A DNA stretch of 39,424 nt, from the NCBI GenBank assembly GCA_902554765.1, contig CACDPY010000006.1:1-39424 (forward strand), read 5' to 3'. This DNA comes from an uncultured Pelagibacteraceae bacterium (GTDB lineage: Bacteria > Pseudomonadota > Alphaproteobacteria > Pelagibacterales > Pelagibacteraceae). Numbering within the stretch: the stretch's first letter is position 1; each line of letters begins with the position of its first letter. The translations under genes were made by a program, and so were the position numbers. Under the pieces are notes generated by a model, which saw only the letters and a program-made list of their open reading frames with translations, had not been told where the DNA came from and did no database searches. Below, piece after piece: positions 1 to 8,222 of the stretch.

Positions 1-82
1 GATCAAAAACTTTATTTAGAAGAATCCCAATTTTTTTTGGTTTCCTTGTAGAATTTTTTTTTAATTTTGATTTTCTTGGCAT
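1..82 (-). CDS. Partial unknown gene, 5' end only, runs off left edge
   Basis: On the minus strand an ATG at 82-80 opens a frame that stays open to the window edge (27 codons). The visible peptide is very basic (begins MPRKSKLKK, later KPKKIGILLNKVFD). The frame is also open upstream to a TGA at 124-122, with no better start. It lies 124 bases downstream of the MFS gene on the same strand, so it could be the next gene of that run. The basic start followed by a short hydrophobic helix faintly recalls DUF721/DciA proteins, but this is too short to assign. Chance openness in AT-rich DNA is the alternative. Confidence 0.35.
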   Translation of the reverse strand, partial: MPRKSKLKKNSTRKPKKIGILLNKVFD

Positions 83-206
83 TTTTATATTTCTTAATTT
101 CAGCAAAATTTTTAAATTTACTCAAGATGTTTTTGGGAATTTTTATAGCGAACTGGTTATTTTGAGTTTCAACCTAGAAGTGATTTTCTTATTATTAAAA
201 AATAAA

Positions 207-1490
207 TTACTTAGTTTCATCTTTGATAGGTTCATCAATAGGTTCTGTAGTTGGATTTAACTCTATTCCAGCTGGCGTAATTGTCTGTGGCATTGCAACA
301 AACTGAGAGTCAGGATTATCCACCGTTTGTCTTACTCTCATTCTATAAATACCGAACATTCCTATTATTGAGTGAAAGAAAAATAAAAATACAAAAAATC
401 CATTAGAACCAACAATATCCATAAAAACAGAGCATAAAAATGGACCGCTCATTGCTCCTAAACCAAAAACAAATTGTAGACCTGCACCAGCTGCAACAAA
501 TTTTTCTTTTGGAATATAATCATTTGTGTGAGCTAAAATCAGAGAAAACATTGGTAAGCTACAAAAAGAAAAAAGAATTAAAAAAATATAAAACCAAGTT
601 TTGCTAGTAGCAAGTCCCCCAGGTAAATACATTTGTCTTGAAACAAAAATTGCTAATAAGGCAAATATAGCAGCTCCAAATGTTGAAAAAACAATAACTT
701 TTCTTCTGTCATACATGTCTGATATTTTTCCAACAGGAAATTGAGAGACTGCACCTGAAACTGCTAAAAGAAAAGTAACAATAGATATTTCCAGAATAGT
801 AAAATTCATTGATGTTGCATAAACTGCCAACAAAGTAAACAAAGCTGATTGAATCGTACCATAAAAAAAAGAACTAACCATTCCAAAAGGTGATGCCTCA
901 TAAAGATCTTTTAAAGTCATTGCCTTAATTCTTTTGAAAGTAGGTGGTTTTTTTTTGGTCAATAAAATAGGAATAAGTGCTGCAGATGTTATAACTGAAA
1001 CTAAAATAAATGGTTGAAAGTTTTCTGGGCTACTAAAATTAAGTAAAAACATACCTACACCCATGGCCCCATATAATATAACCATATAAATTGATAGAAC
1101 ACTTCCTCTATTTTTATTGCTTGATCTGTCATTTAACCAACTTTCTGCAACAGTATAAATACAAACCATGCTTATTCCTGTTAATACTCTTAATAAAAAC
1201 CAAATAAGAGGATTAATCAAAATCGAATGCATTAAAATAACTAACGAAGCTAAAGATGCAAAAGCTGCAAAAACTCTTATATGACCAACTCTAGAAATAA
1301 TATTTGGAATAGTTGCTGCACCTATAAAATATCCCACAAAGTATCCGGACATCATAAATCCAGTAGCTGTTAAACTAAATTCTTCTTGAACAGCTCTTAC
1401 CCCAAGAAGAGACCCTTGAAAACCATATGCCATCATAAGGAATCCCATCCCCAAAAATAGTGCCCAAGAATTTTTTAAAACTTTATTCAT
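207..1490 (-). CDS. MFS transporter, YcaD-like
   Basis: Predicted inner-membrane major facilitator superfamily permease of 427 residues with about 12 hydrophobic segments. The N-terminal part carries the stretch GSLLGVRAVQEEF followed by MSGYFVGYFIG, and an ESWLN motif near residue 115; these are typical of the YcaD-type MFS subgroup, whose substrate is unknown. The cytoplasmic loop around residues 250-270 (VGKISDMYDRRK) is the MFS loop motif between TM8 and TM9. The C-terminal tail of about 45 residues is hydrophilic and acidic. It follows the DMT transporter on the same strand after 57 bases, so it may be the last complete gene of the long minus-strand run. The substrate cannot be told from sequence. 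Confidence 0.88.
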   Translation of the reverse strand: MNKVLKNSWALFLGMGFLMMAYGFQGSLLGVRAVQEEFSLTATGFMMSGYFVGYFIGAATIPNIISRVGHIRVFAAFASLASLVILMHSILINPLIWFLLRVLTGISMVCIYTVAESWLNDRSSNKNRGSVLSIYMVILYGAMGVGMFLLNFSSPENFQPFILVSVITSAALIPILLTKKKPPTFKRIKAMTLKDLYEASPFGMVSSFFYGTIQSALFTLLAVYATSMNFTILEISIVTFLLAVSGAVSQFPVGKISDMYDRRKVIVFSTFGAAIFALLAIFVSRQMYLPGGLATSKTWFYIFLILFSFCSLPMFSLILAHTNDYIPKEKFVAAGAGLQFVFGLGAMSGPFLCSVFMDIVGSNGFFVFLFFFHSIIGMFGIYRMRVRQTVDNPDSQFVAMPQTITPAGIELNPTTEPIDEPIKDETK

Positions 1491-1547
1491 AAAACAATCG
1501 TAACTATTCGCGATGTATTATCAAATCAAGTCTTAATTGTGACGAGC

Positions 1548-2408
1548 TTAAGAATTTCTTAACTTTAAAAATGAGTGGATTGCAATGGTAATAATGATAA
1601 CTACACCACCTTGTAAGGTCTCAATAGTTGGTTGCTCCTTAATTATTAGCCAAACCCAGATTGGACCTATAATTGTCTCCAATAAGAAAAAGAGATTGAC
1701 TTCAGCCGCAGGTATGAATCTTGGAGCTATAGTTACTAACACAAAAGGTATTGCAACACACAAAATACACATTAGCGGAACTATAATTATATCATGGTCA
1801 ACAAGCGCAAAGCTTTCAATAAAAAATAACGCAAAAGCTGCTACAAATAATTTTCCCACTACAGCAGCAGGAACTAAATTTTTTGTTTTAGCGGATCTAA
1901 TTGTTACAGCACCCACAGCTAAACCCACTGCAGTAACAAATCCCAATACATCCCCATAAAAATTACCTAACTTAAAAGAATCTGCAAATATATAAACTAT
2001 AGCTAAAAATGTAATTATTATTGAAACCCAAGTTTTTTTGTCAGGTGGTTCTCTTAAAAAGATTGCACCTAAAATAGCTGACAACATAGGAGCTGTTGCT
2101 ATCATTACAAGAGTATTTGCTACATTCGTATTTTGAATTGAAACTACAAATGTAATATTTGTTATACTGAAAGTACTTATATAAATAAGTCCATGATGAC
2201 CACTTGTAAAAAGTATTTTAAAAAAATTTAATTTATAAATGATCAACATTACAATCAAAACTGATAAAAAAGGTATAACCCCTCTGTAAAAAACTAAACC
2301 CCATGTATCGACATCTGAAAGTCTTATAAATAAAGAGTCAGGAGTAATAAACATCACCGCAACAAAAGCTAATAATGAACCTTTTTGTTGATCTGATAAA
2401 TTATTCAT
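1548..2408 (-). CDS. EamA/DMT-family transporter
   Basis: Protein of 286 residues made almost entirely of hydrophobic helices (about ten), with the two-repeat layout of EamA drug/metabolite transporters; the first repeat includes the FYRGVIPFLSVL helix and the second ends in a KEQP loop (NLFFLLETIIGPIWVWLIIKEQ region). It is expected to be an inner-membrane carrier for a small metabolite; substrates in this family range from amino acids to nucleotide precursors and cannot be read from sequence. Its ATG overlaps the TGA of gshB by the four-base ATGA arrangement, implying translational coupling with the glutathione genes. Export of a thiol or amino acid is possible but only an inference from position. 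Confidence 0.87.
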   Translation of the reverse strand: MNNLSDQQKGSLLAFVAVMFITPDSLFIRLSDVDTWGLVFYRGVIPFLSVLIVMLIIYKLNFFKILFTSGHHGLIYISTFSITNITFVVSIQNTNVANTLVMIATAPMLSAILGAIFLREPPDKKTWVSIIITFLAIVYIFADSFKLGNFYGDVLGFVTAVGLAVGAVTIRSAKTKNLVPAAVVGKLFVAAFALFFIESFALVDHDIIIVPLMCILCVAIPFVLVTIAPRFIPAAEVNLFFLLETIIGPIWVWLIIKEQPTIETLQGGVVIIITIAIHSFLKLRNS

Positions 2409-3331
2409 ACCTTAAGCTCTTTCCAAAATATTTTAGCAAGATTTATATTTGATAAATCATATAAAGTTTTTAATCCAGTAGGGGATGTTACATTAATATC
2501 ACCATTAAGTTTTTGATCTATAAAATCAATTCCAGCAAAAAAAATTTGCTCTTTTTTTAAATCTCTAGCAACAAATCTAGAAATCTTTTTTTCTATTTTT
2601 GATAATTTGATGTTAATTGGCCTAGCTCCTTTGCTCATATTACTTAAAAATGATCCTTTTTTAGGAATTCTGGAGATCGCACCAACAATTTTGCCATTTA
2701 TCAAGAAAACTCTCTTATCACCTTTACTAATTTTTGATAAATATTTTTGACACATAATAAAATTATGTTTTTCAATAAATTTTTTAATAAATCTAAGATT
2801 AAATTTGGTTAATAAGTGAATATTATTTCCACTATAGCTATGAATAGGCTTAATTATAACTTTCTTTTGTATTTTAAAAAATTTTTTTATTTCATTTATA
2901 TTTTGAGAAAAAATAGTTGCAGGCATAAATTTTTGATATTTAGCTGAATAAAGTTTTTCAGAAATATTTCTTATCGACGTAGGATCGTTAATAATTTTTA
3001 CCTTATCTTTAATAGTATCTAATATAAAAGTAGTAGAAATATATTCGAGATTAAATGGAGGATCTTGTCTAATAAGAATGAATTTACATTTAGTAAGATC
3101 TAACTTTTGTTTTTTAAAAATTTCAAAATATTTTTTTTTATCATAATTGAATTTAATAAAAGATCCCTCAGCAATAACTTTAGAATTCACTATAGATAAA
3201 TTTTTTGGATTATAATAAAATATTCTATATTTCTTTTTTTGAATTTCATTAGCTAAAAAAATACTTGTATCTGTAGCAAGTTTTAGTTTGGAGATTTGAT
3301 TTCCTTGAATTGCAACAATTTTATTTGTCAT
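2405..3331 (-). CDS. gshB: Glutathione synthetase, divergent ATP-grasp
   Basis: ATP-dependent ligation of glycine to gamma-glutamylcysteine, the second step of glutathione synthesis, in the cytosol. About 308 residues, close to the bacterial GshB length. Counting from an upstream Met at 3340, visible motifs are RQDPPF (91-96), INDP followed by TSIRNISEKL (117-130), the ATP-grasp loop IKPIHSYSGNNI (163-174), GDKRVFLINGK (207-217) and the C-terminal NVTSPTG (283-289), which is diagnostic for GshB. Two starts are possible: ATG at 3340 (MNYMTNK) or 3331 (MTNK); I chose 3331 because the first beta strand then begins at the usual distance. It overlaps the 3' end of gshA and is coupled to the DMT gene downstream. 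The sequence is diverged and lysine-rich, as expected in this genome type. Confidence 0.9.
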   Translation of the reverse strand: MTNKIVAIQGNQISKLKLATDTSIFLANEIQKKKYRIFYYNPKNLSIVNSKVIAEGSFIKFNYDKKKYFEIFKKQKLDLTKCKFILIRQDPPFNLEYISTTFILDTIKDKVKIINDPTSIRNISEKLYSAKYQKFMPATIFSQNINEIKKFFKIQKKVIIKPIHSYSGNNIHLLTKFNLRFIKKFIEKHNFIMCQKYLSKISKGDKRVFLINGKIVGAISRIPKKGSFLSNMSKGARPINIKLSKIEKKISRFVARDLKKEQIFFAGIDFIDQKLNGDINVTSPTGLKTLYDLSNINLAKIFWKELKV

Positions 3332-4616
3332 ATAATTCACTTAAATCTTCATTTTTAGAAAATTTATTTATCATTTGATCGGCGTTTGTGAATTTATTAT
3401 CAATAACTTTTTGTAAATGATTTAAGAACAAGGTTTCATTCTTTTTACTTCTATTGACTATGCCTCTATTCTCTAAACCTTTTCTTGATAGATTTAATAA
3501 AGTAGAGGACCAATAAAGAAGATCTTTTCCCATTAATTGAGTATTAAACCCCTTCTCAGGAGCTTCAATATAAGCATTTATAATTTTATCCTTATCCCAT
3601 TGAGAAATTAATTCATAAACTTCATCAAGATTCCCATAAAGCATACCAACATTAAAAGCAGGACCAGCACACAAACAATCCCACCCACAAGTATCCATTG
3701 ACCTAAGTTCTATATATTTTTTCAATCTATTTTCTGTAAAGATTGTGCTTAAGTGAATTGATAAATCCTCCTCGTTAGGTAATCGTTTTCCAACTTCGAC
3801 AATTTTCCCATCCATAAAGTCCTTAAAAATATATTTATGCCCAGAAATATAGCTTTCTTTATCTTTAATAAATAATATTGGAAAATTTATTATAAAATCG
3901 GCATACTTTTCAAAATCTATTTCATCTAAAAATAATTTTGGAAGTCCACCTCTAGAAGTACTTTGCCATACTTTTGAGCGGTAAGATAAATATTTACTTT
4001 TTTTCTTTTCAACAATTGAAGAATTTGCAAATAAAGCAATGGAAATAGGAACTATTGAATTAGCAATTTTAAATTTTTTGATAAAATCTTTTTCAGAATT
4101 ATAATCGATATTTAATTGTGTTCCACAAGTTCGATACATCATATCTAAACTTAATTCACCATCGAGTGGCATATCATTAGTCATAAGTTTGTATCTTTTT
4201 TTAGGATTATTGGGAATTTCAGACAGTTGTGATATTGGATCAAATCCAGCACTAACTATACTTAAATTTAATTTTTTTGTGACTTGTTTTAATTCAAACA
4301 AATAATCATGAGATTCAGCACAAGCCTCATGAAGATTGTTAAGTTTTTCCCCTGAAAGCTCTATTTGATTTCCTGGTTCAAGAGTAATATTTTTTCCACC
4401 TTTATTTAATCCGATTATATTTTTTTCCTCGAAAATTGGATTCCAACCAAATTCTAATAAGGTAGCAAACATTTCTTTTATCTTTGAATAATCTATCCTT
4501 TTATTGTTTTTATTATCAAATAAAAATTTTTCATGCTCAATTCCTATTTTAAAATCCTTGGATTGTTTAATTCCTGAGTTGAAATATTCTATTATTTGAT
4601 CTTTTGTATTTATCAT
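3321..4616 (-). CDS. gshA: Glutamate-cysteine ligase (plant/alphaproteobacterial type)
   Basis: Catalyses ATP-dependent formation of gamma-glutamylcysteine, the first and committing step of glutathione synthesis. The 431 residues match the GCS2 class shared by plants and alphaproteobacteria rather than the gammaproteobacterial GshA class. Supporting motifs are GIEHEKF (25-31), the glutamate/ATP site ITLEPGNQIELSG (77-89), YRTCGTQLN (161-169) and RSMDTCGWDC (305-314). It sits 21 bases after the HD-domain gene and overlaps gshB, so both glutathione enzymes are made from one message. The length is slightly shorter than usual for the family, without loss of a recognisable motif. Confidence 0.93.
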   Translation of the reverse strand: MINTKDQIIEYFNSGIKQSKDFKIGIEHEKFLFDNKNNKRIDYSKIKEMFATLLEFGWNPIFEEKNIIGLNKGGKNITLEPGNQIELSGEKLNNLHEACAESHDYLFELKQVTKKLNLSIVSAGFDPISQLSEIPNNPKKRYKLMTNDMPLDGELSLDMMYRTCGTQLNIDYNSEKDFIKKFKIANSIVPISIALFANSSIVEKKKSKYLSYRSKVWQSTSRGGLPKLFLDEIDFEKYADFIINFPILFIKDKESYISGHKYIFKDFMDGKIVEVGKRLPNEEDLSIHLSTIFTENRLKKYIELRSMDTCGWDCLCAGPAFNVGMLYGNLDEVYELISQWDKDKIINAYIEAPEKGFNTQLMGKDLLYWSSTLLNLSRKGLENRGIVNRSKKNETLFLNHLQKVIDNKFTNADQMINKFSKNEDLSELYDK

Positions 4617-4637
4617 TAATAACTAAATAACTATATT

Positions 4638-5195
4638 CTAAAGTAAGGAATAAGGCTTCCTTGAAAAAATTTTTTTTACAATTGGTTTAAAAAAATCTAA
4701 AGAGAAAGATTTATAATTTGGATCAAATGAGTTTTGATCATATTTCTCACAGAAATCTACAGTATCTTTATAGTATTTATGACCTTTATATTTATCTCTT
4801 TTGTTTTTATCTCCACCCAAATGATGAGCATAATAAAACATTTGAAATTCTCCATGTTTTTCTATTATCCAGTGAGTTTTTTCTGTTACATAAGGTTTTA
4901 AAATTGCAGCTGCATACTCTGAATGATTCATTGGAGCCAATTCATCCCCAATATCATGAAGTAAAGCAGCTACGACCATTTCTTCACTTTCACCATTTTT
5001 ATATGCTCTTGTTGCACTTTGTAGAGAATGTTCTAATCTTGAAACCTGATAACCCTCAAGTGTTTCAGTAAGTCCAGACATAAACTTCATTAATCTATCT
5101 GCAGTTTTATTCGCAAAATCTTTTTCATGTTTGTCTAAAAAAAGATAATCTTCTTTAGTTCCATTTTTCATTTCTGTAAAACTAACTTTTTTCAT
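4638..5195 (-). CDS. HD-domain protein, putative PhnZ-like di-iron oxygenase family
   Basis: Protein of 185 residues with an HD fold. The candidate metal ligands are His56 (in RLEHSLQ), His80-Asp81 (LLHDIGD), His91, His114 (EKHGEF) and Asp153. Their order and spacing match the six-ligand set of the PhnZ/MIOX branch of HD proteins, which use a mixed-valent di-iron centre to oxidise C-H bonds. The usual database label for such proteins is predicted HD phosphohydrolase. The Tyr-Glu lid residues that PhnZ uses near its first His are not obviously kept (a Tyr stands at 49, seven before His56), so the substrate probably differs. No phosphonate gene is nearby; neighbours are purF (3 bases upstream) and gshA (21 bases downstream). 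The fold is fairly sure; the reaction is inference. Confidence 0.8.
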   Translation of the reverse strand: MKKVSFTEMKNGTKEDYLFLDKHEKDFANKTADRLMKFMSGLTETLEGYQVSRLEHSLQSATRAYKNGESEEMVVAALLHDIGDELAPMNHSEYAAAILKPYVTEKTHWIIEKHGEFQMFYYAHHLGGDKNKRDKYKGHKYYKDTVDFCEKYDQNSFDPNYKSFSLDFFKPIVKKIFSRKPYSLL

Positions 5196-5198
5196 AAT

Positions 5199-6680
5199 CT
5201 AATTATTTGATGCAGTGCTTAGTAAAGATAGCTGAGTTACCTTATTGTCCCCGAGTTCATCAATTGGTTTTACTGGATAATCACCTGTAAAATAATGGTC
5301 TGTTAATTGTGGATAATTTTTATTTCTTTTTTCAAAACCAATTGCCCTATACATGCCTTCTAAAGATAAAAATCTTAAAGATTTAGCACCAATATATTCA
5401 CATATTTCATCGTTAGTTTTATTTGCAGCAAGAAGCTCTTTTTTTGTTGGCGTATCTACACCATAAAAATCAGGAAATTTAATTTCAGGACAAGCAATTT
5501 TAACATGTACTTCAGCAGCACCAGCATCATATAGCATTTTTACAATTTTATGAGATGTTGTACCTCTGACTAAGGAGTCATCTATCAAAATTATTTTTTT
5601 CCCTTTGATAGTTGATTTATTTGCATTCAATTTTAATTTTACTCCTAAACTTCTTATTTTTTGACTTGGCTCTATAAATGTTCTTCCAACATAATGGTTT
5701 CGAATAAGACCCAATTCAAAATTTTTTCCTAAATGTTGTGCAAAACCAAGAGCTGCTGCATTACCAGAATCTGGAACAGGAACAATAATATCAGCATCAA
5801 TATCATTTTCTTTAGCTAACTCAGCTCCCAAATTTTTTCTATGCTCATAGGCAGTTTTACCATCTAAAATACTATCTGGTCTTGCAAAATAAATATATTC
5901 AAAGACACATGGCCTTACTTTTTTTGGAGGGAAAGGTTTTATACTTTTTAATTCGTTATTTTCAATCAAAACAATTTCACCATTTTCTACTTCTCTTACA
6001 AATTTCGCATCAATAATATCTAACGCACATGTTTCTGACGCTAGTACATAACTGTTTTTTAATTTTCCTATTATTAACGGTCTAATACCAAATGGATCTC
6101 TAACTCCAATTAAGGATGTTTGAGTAAGCATTACCAAAGCATATCCACCTTGTATTTGAAAAATAGCATCAACAACTTTGTCTATTGTTTTTAACCTTTT
6201 TGATTTTGCAATTAATTGGACAATTGTCTCAGTGTCAGAAGTTGTATAAAAAATTGCTCCATCTTCAACTAACTTGTTTCTCAAAGAAATAGAATTTGTA
6301 AGATTTCCATTATGAGCAACTCCAATACCTCCAGCATTGGTATCTGCAAAAAAAGGCTGAATATTTCTTAAAGTATTTTCACCCGTGGTACTATATCTAT
6401 TATGACCGATTGCATAATCACCTTGTAAATTTTTAAGAACCTTTTCTTTATTAAAATTATCACCAACTAAACCAAATCTTTTTTCTGAAAAATATTGCTT
6501 ACCATCAAAAGTAACTATTCCACAACCTTCTTGACCACGATGCTGAAGTGCATGAAGTCCAAGCGCAGTTAAAGCAGAAGCATCTTTAGCATTACTAATA
6601 CCAAATATACCACATTCCTCCTTGAACTTATGATCAAAGATCTTCGATTTTTTCTTTAGAATCTTGATATGTTTTTTCAT
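5199..6680 (-). CDS. purF: Amidophosphoribosyltransferase
   Basis: First committed step of purine synthesis: transfers glutamine ammonia to PRPP. The N-terminal Ntn glutaminase domain has its nucleophile Cys23 in EECGIFG, with HALQHRGQEGCG (43-54) and HNRYSTTG (93-100) following. The C-terminal phosphoribosyltransferase domain shows the PRPP loop ILIDDSLVRGTT (364-375). The 22 residues before Cys23 look like a propeptide removed on maturation. It follows cvpA, as in many proteobacteria, but its ATG at 6680 lies 47 bases inside cvpA. The C-terminus matches the Bacillus-type enzyme in outline (FTGDYP) but lacks the cysteines that would hold a 4Fe-4S cluster, so a cluster-free enzyme is expected. 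Confidence 0.96.
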   Translation of the reverse strand: MKKHIKILKKKSKIFDHKFKEECGIFGISNAKDASALTALGLHALQHRGQEGCGIVTFDGKQYFSEKRFGLVGDNFNKEKVLKNLQGDYAIGHNRYSTTGENTLRNIQPFFADTNAGGIGVAHNGNLTNSISLRNKLVEDGAIFYTTSDTETIVQLIAKSKRLKTIDKVVDAIFQIQGGYALVMLTQTSLIGVRDPFGIRPLIIGKLKNSYVLASETCALDIIDAKFVREVENGEIVLIENNELKSIKPFPPKKVRPCVFEYIYFARPDSILDGKTAYEHRKNLGAELAKENDIDADIIVPVPDSGNAAALGFAQHLGKNFELGLIRNHYVGRTFIEPSQKIRSLGVKLKLNANKSTIKGKKIILIDDSLVRGTTSHKIVKMLYDAGAAEVHVKIACPEIKFPDFYGVDTPTKKELLAANKTNDEICEYIGAKSLRFLSLEGMYRAIGFEKRNKNYPQLTDHYFTGDYPVKPIDELGDNKVTQLSLLSTASNN

Positions 6681-7179
6681 TCGGAAATTCTTTTAATAAA
6701 TAATTACTACCTTTTTTCAAATATGGGAAGGTATATGATTTGTCTAAATTTATTGGCCATTTGTCATAATTATACACAATATGTATTCCCGAAAAAATAC
6801 ATACAGCAATAATATAGGCTCTAACAAATCCAAAAAAGAATCCAAAAACAGTATCTAAACTGCCAATACCACTGTAACTAATAGCTCTTCCTATCCCCTT
6901 ATTGATCATTAATATTAAAAAAATTACAATAATAAATATCATCACTCCAAGTCCAACATCAAGCACATACTCACTGTCAATTATATCTTTAAAATAAGGT
7001 TTTGCTTTTGGAAAAATTAACAATGTAATTACATATGCTAACAACCATTTTGACATTGATAAAAGACTTAAAACAAAACCTTTTTTATAACATTTAATTA
7101 ATGAAAATAAGGTTATTAATAAATAGGTAAGATCAATAAGTGAAATTGAATTGTAAAAATCTTTAAAGGCATCCAACAT
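6634..7179 (-). CDS. cvpA: CvpA family membrane protein
   Basis: Small inner-membrane protein (181 residues) with about four hydrophobic helices: roughly 15-30, 38-58, 75-95 and 110-135. The segment SGIGSLDTVFGFFFGFVRAY is the typical CvpA centre, an Asp in a Gly-rich helix connection. The family was named for colicin V production, and its general role in envelope homeostasis is not settled. Position directly before purF is the classic cvpA-purF pairing. Its hydrophilic tail overlaps the first 47 bases of purF in another frame. It follows the RND exporter fragment by 4 bases. Confidence 0.88.
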   Translation of the reverse strand: MLDAFKDFYNSISLIDLTYLLITLFSLIKCYKKGFVLSLLSMSKWLLAYVITLLIFPKAKPYFKDIIDSEYVLDVGLGVMIFIIVIFLILMINKGIGRAISYSGIGSLDTVFGFFFGFVRAYIIAVCIFSGIHIVYNYDKWPINLDKSYTFPYLKKGSNYLLKEFPNEKTYQDSKEKIEDL

Positions 7180-7183
7180 TCAA

Positions 7184-8209
7184 TTATTTTTCAAATGGCT
7201 TAATCATTAATATTAATGTAGGCAATAGTGTCAAAACTGAAATCATAGCCAATAACATTGCAAGACCTGTAAACATACCAAAATAAATTGTAGGTATAAA
7301 TTTTGATAAAATCAAAATTGAAAAACCAAAAACAATTGTGATAGATGTGTTTAAAATTGCTCTACCAACAGAAGAATGACATGCCTCTAAAGTTTGATGA
7401 TAGTCATTTAAATTTTTAAACTCTTCTTTAAACCTGTAGATATAATGAATACTATTGTCCACAGCAATACCAATCGTGATTGCTGCAATCGTAATAGTCA
7501 TCATATCCAAGGGAATTCCAAGTAGACCAATAATTCCTAATATAAAAAAGGCTGCAATAAAGTTTGGGACTACACCAATTAATGATAATTTAACGTTCTT
7601 AAATAAAATTAAAAACATTGTAAAAATACCCACCATAACAAGTCCCAAGGTAAGAATTTGTGATTTAAATAAACTTTGTAATAGATTGTTAAATAAAATT
7701 AAAACACCTGCAAGTTTAAATTCATTTTCTTTTAAACCAATCTTATTTTTAAGATCATAATTTATCTTTTTAATTAAGTCATTTCTTCTTAAATTTTCTT
7801 GAGAGTCTATTATTCTTAAATTAATACGAGCCTCATTATCTTTTATTGAAATATAGGGATCAATAATTTCAGTCTTTATGTTTTTAGGAATTTTGGAGTA
7901 AAGAACTCCCATTTCTAAAGTTCCTAAGGGTTTATTATTATTTAATAATGTGGCAACATCAATTATTGAAGAAAATGATATTACCTTTCCAACTTGTGGC
8001 AAGCTATCAAGATAATTATGAACATTGGCAATTTTATTAATTTTATCTTTTGTAAACCAATATTTCTCATCATTTTTACCATCGTCATCTCCCCAATCCT
8101 CAAAGTCATCATCTTTTTCTTCTTCACTATTTCCTTTTTCTTTGTCAGGAAATTTTAGAATAACCTCAAGAGGAGTAGTTCCTCCTAATTTTTCATCTAT
8201 AAGTTTCAT
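7184..8209 (-). CDS. RND/MMPL exporter, C-terminal part (split by frameshift)
   Basis: This 341-residue frame holds the second periplasmic domain (1 to about 180, with a strongly acidic stretch at 28-48) and five membrane helices (about 184-203, 208-231, 236-258, 285-305, 310-336). The helix region DMMTITIAAITIGIAVDNS is the SSD/MMPL-type TM with its Gly-Asp pattern. Reading this frame upstream of its ATG gives KTEIYKG, which joins directly to the SFINYFSKK end of the preceding frame if one A is removed from the A8 tract at 8227-8234. It is therefore the second half of one transporter of about 800 residues. Taken alone, its N-terminus would be periplasmic with no signal or membrane anchor, so independent re-initiation at this ATG is unlikely to make a working protein. 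Confidence 0.82.
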   Translation of the reverse strand: MKLIDEKLGGTTPLEVILKFPDKEKGNSEEEKDDDFEDWGDDDGKNDEKYWFTKDKINKIANVHNYLDSLPQVGKVISFSSIIDVATLLNNNKPLGTLEMGVLYSKIPKNIKTEIIDPYISIKDNEARINLRIIDSQENLRRNDLIKKINYDLKNKIGLKENEFKLAGVLILFNNLLQSLFKSQILTLGLVMVGIFTMFLILFKNVKLSLIGVVPNFIAAFFILGIIGLLGIPLDMMTITIAAITIGIAVDNSIHYIYRFKEEFKNLNDYHQTLEACHSSVGRAILNTSITIVFGFSILILSKFIPTIYFGMFTGLAMLLAMISVLTLLPTLILMIKPFEK

Positions 8210-8222
8210 TCCTTTATAGATT

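Noticed and set aside
1-240. Phenylalanine-rich open frame on the plus strand at the left edge
   Set aside because: It mirrors a Lys-rich minus-strand frame and continues into the antisense of the MFS gene; typical artefact of AT-rich DNA.
7455-7760. Various long open frames antisense to membrane proteins, for example within the RND gene, DMT gene and purM
   Set aside because: They lie entirely opposite well-supported genes, have low-complexity composition and no recognisable domain.
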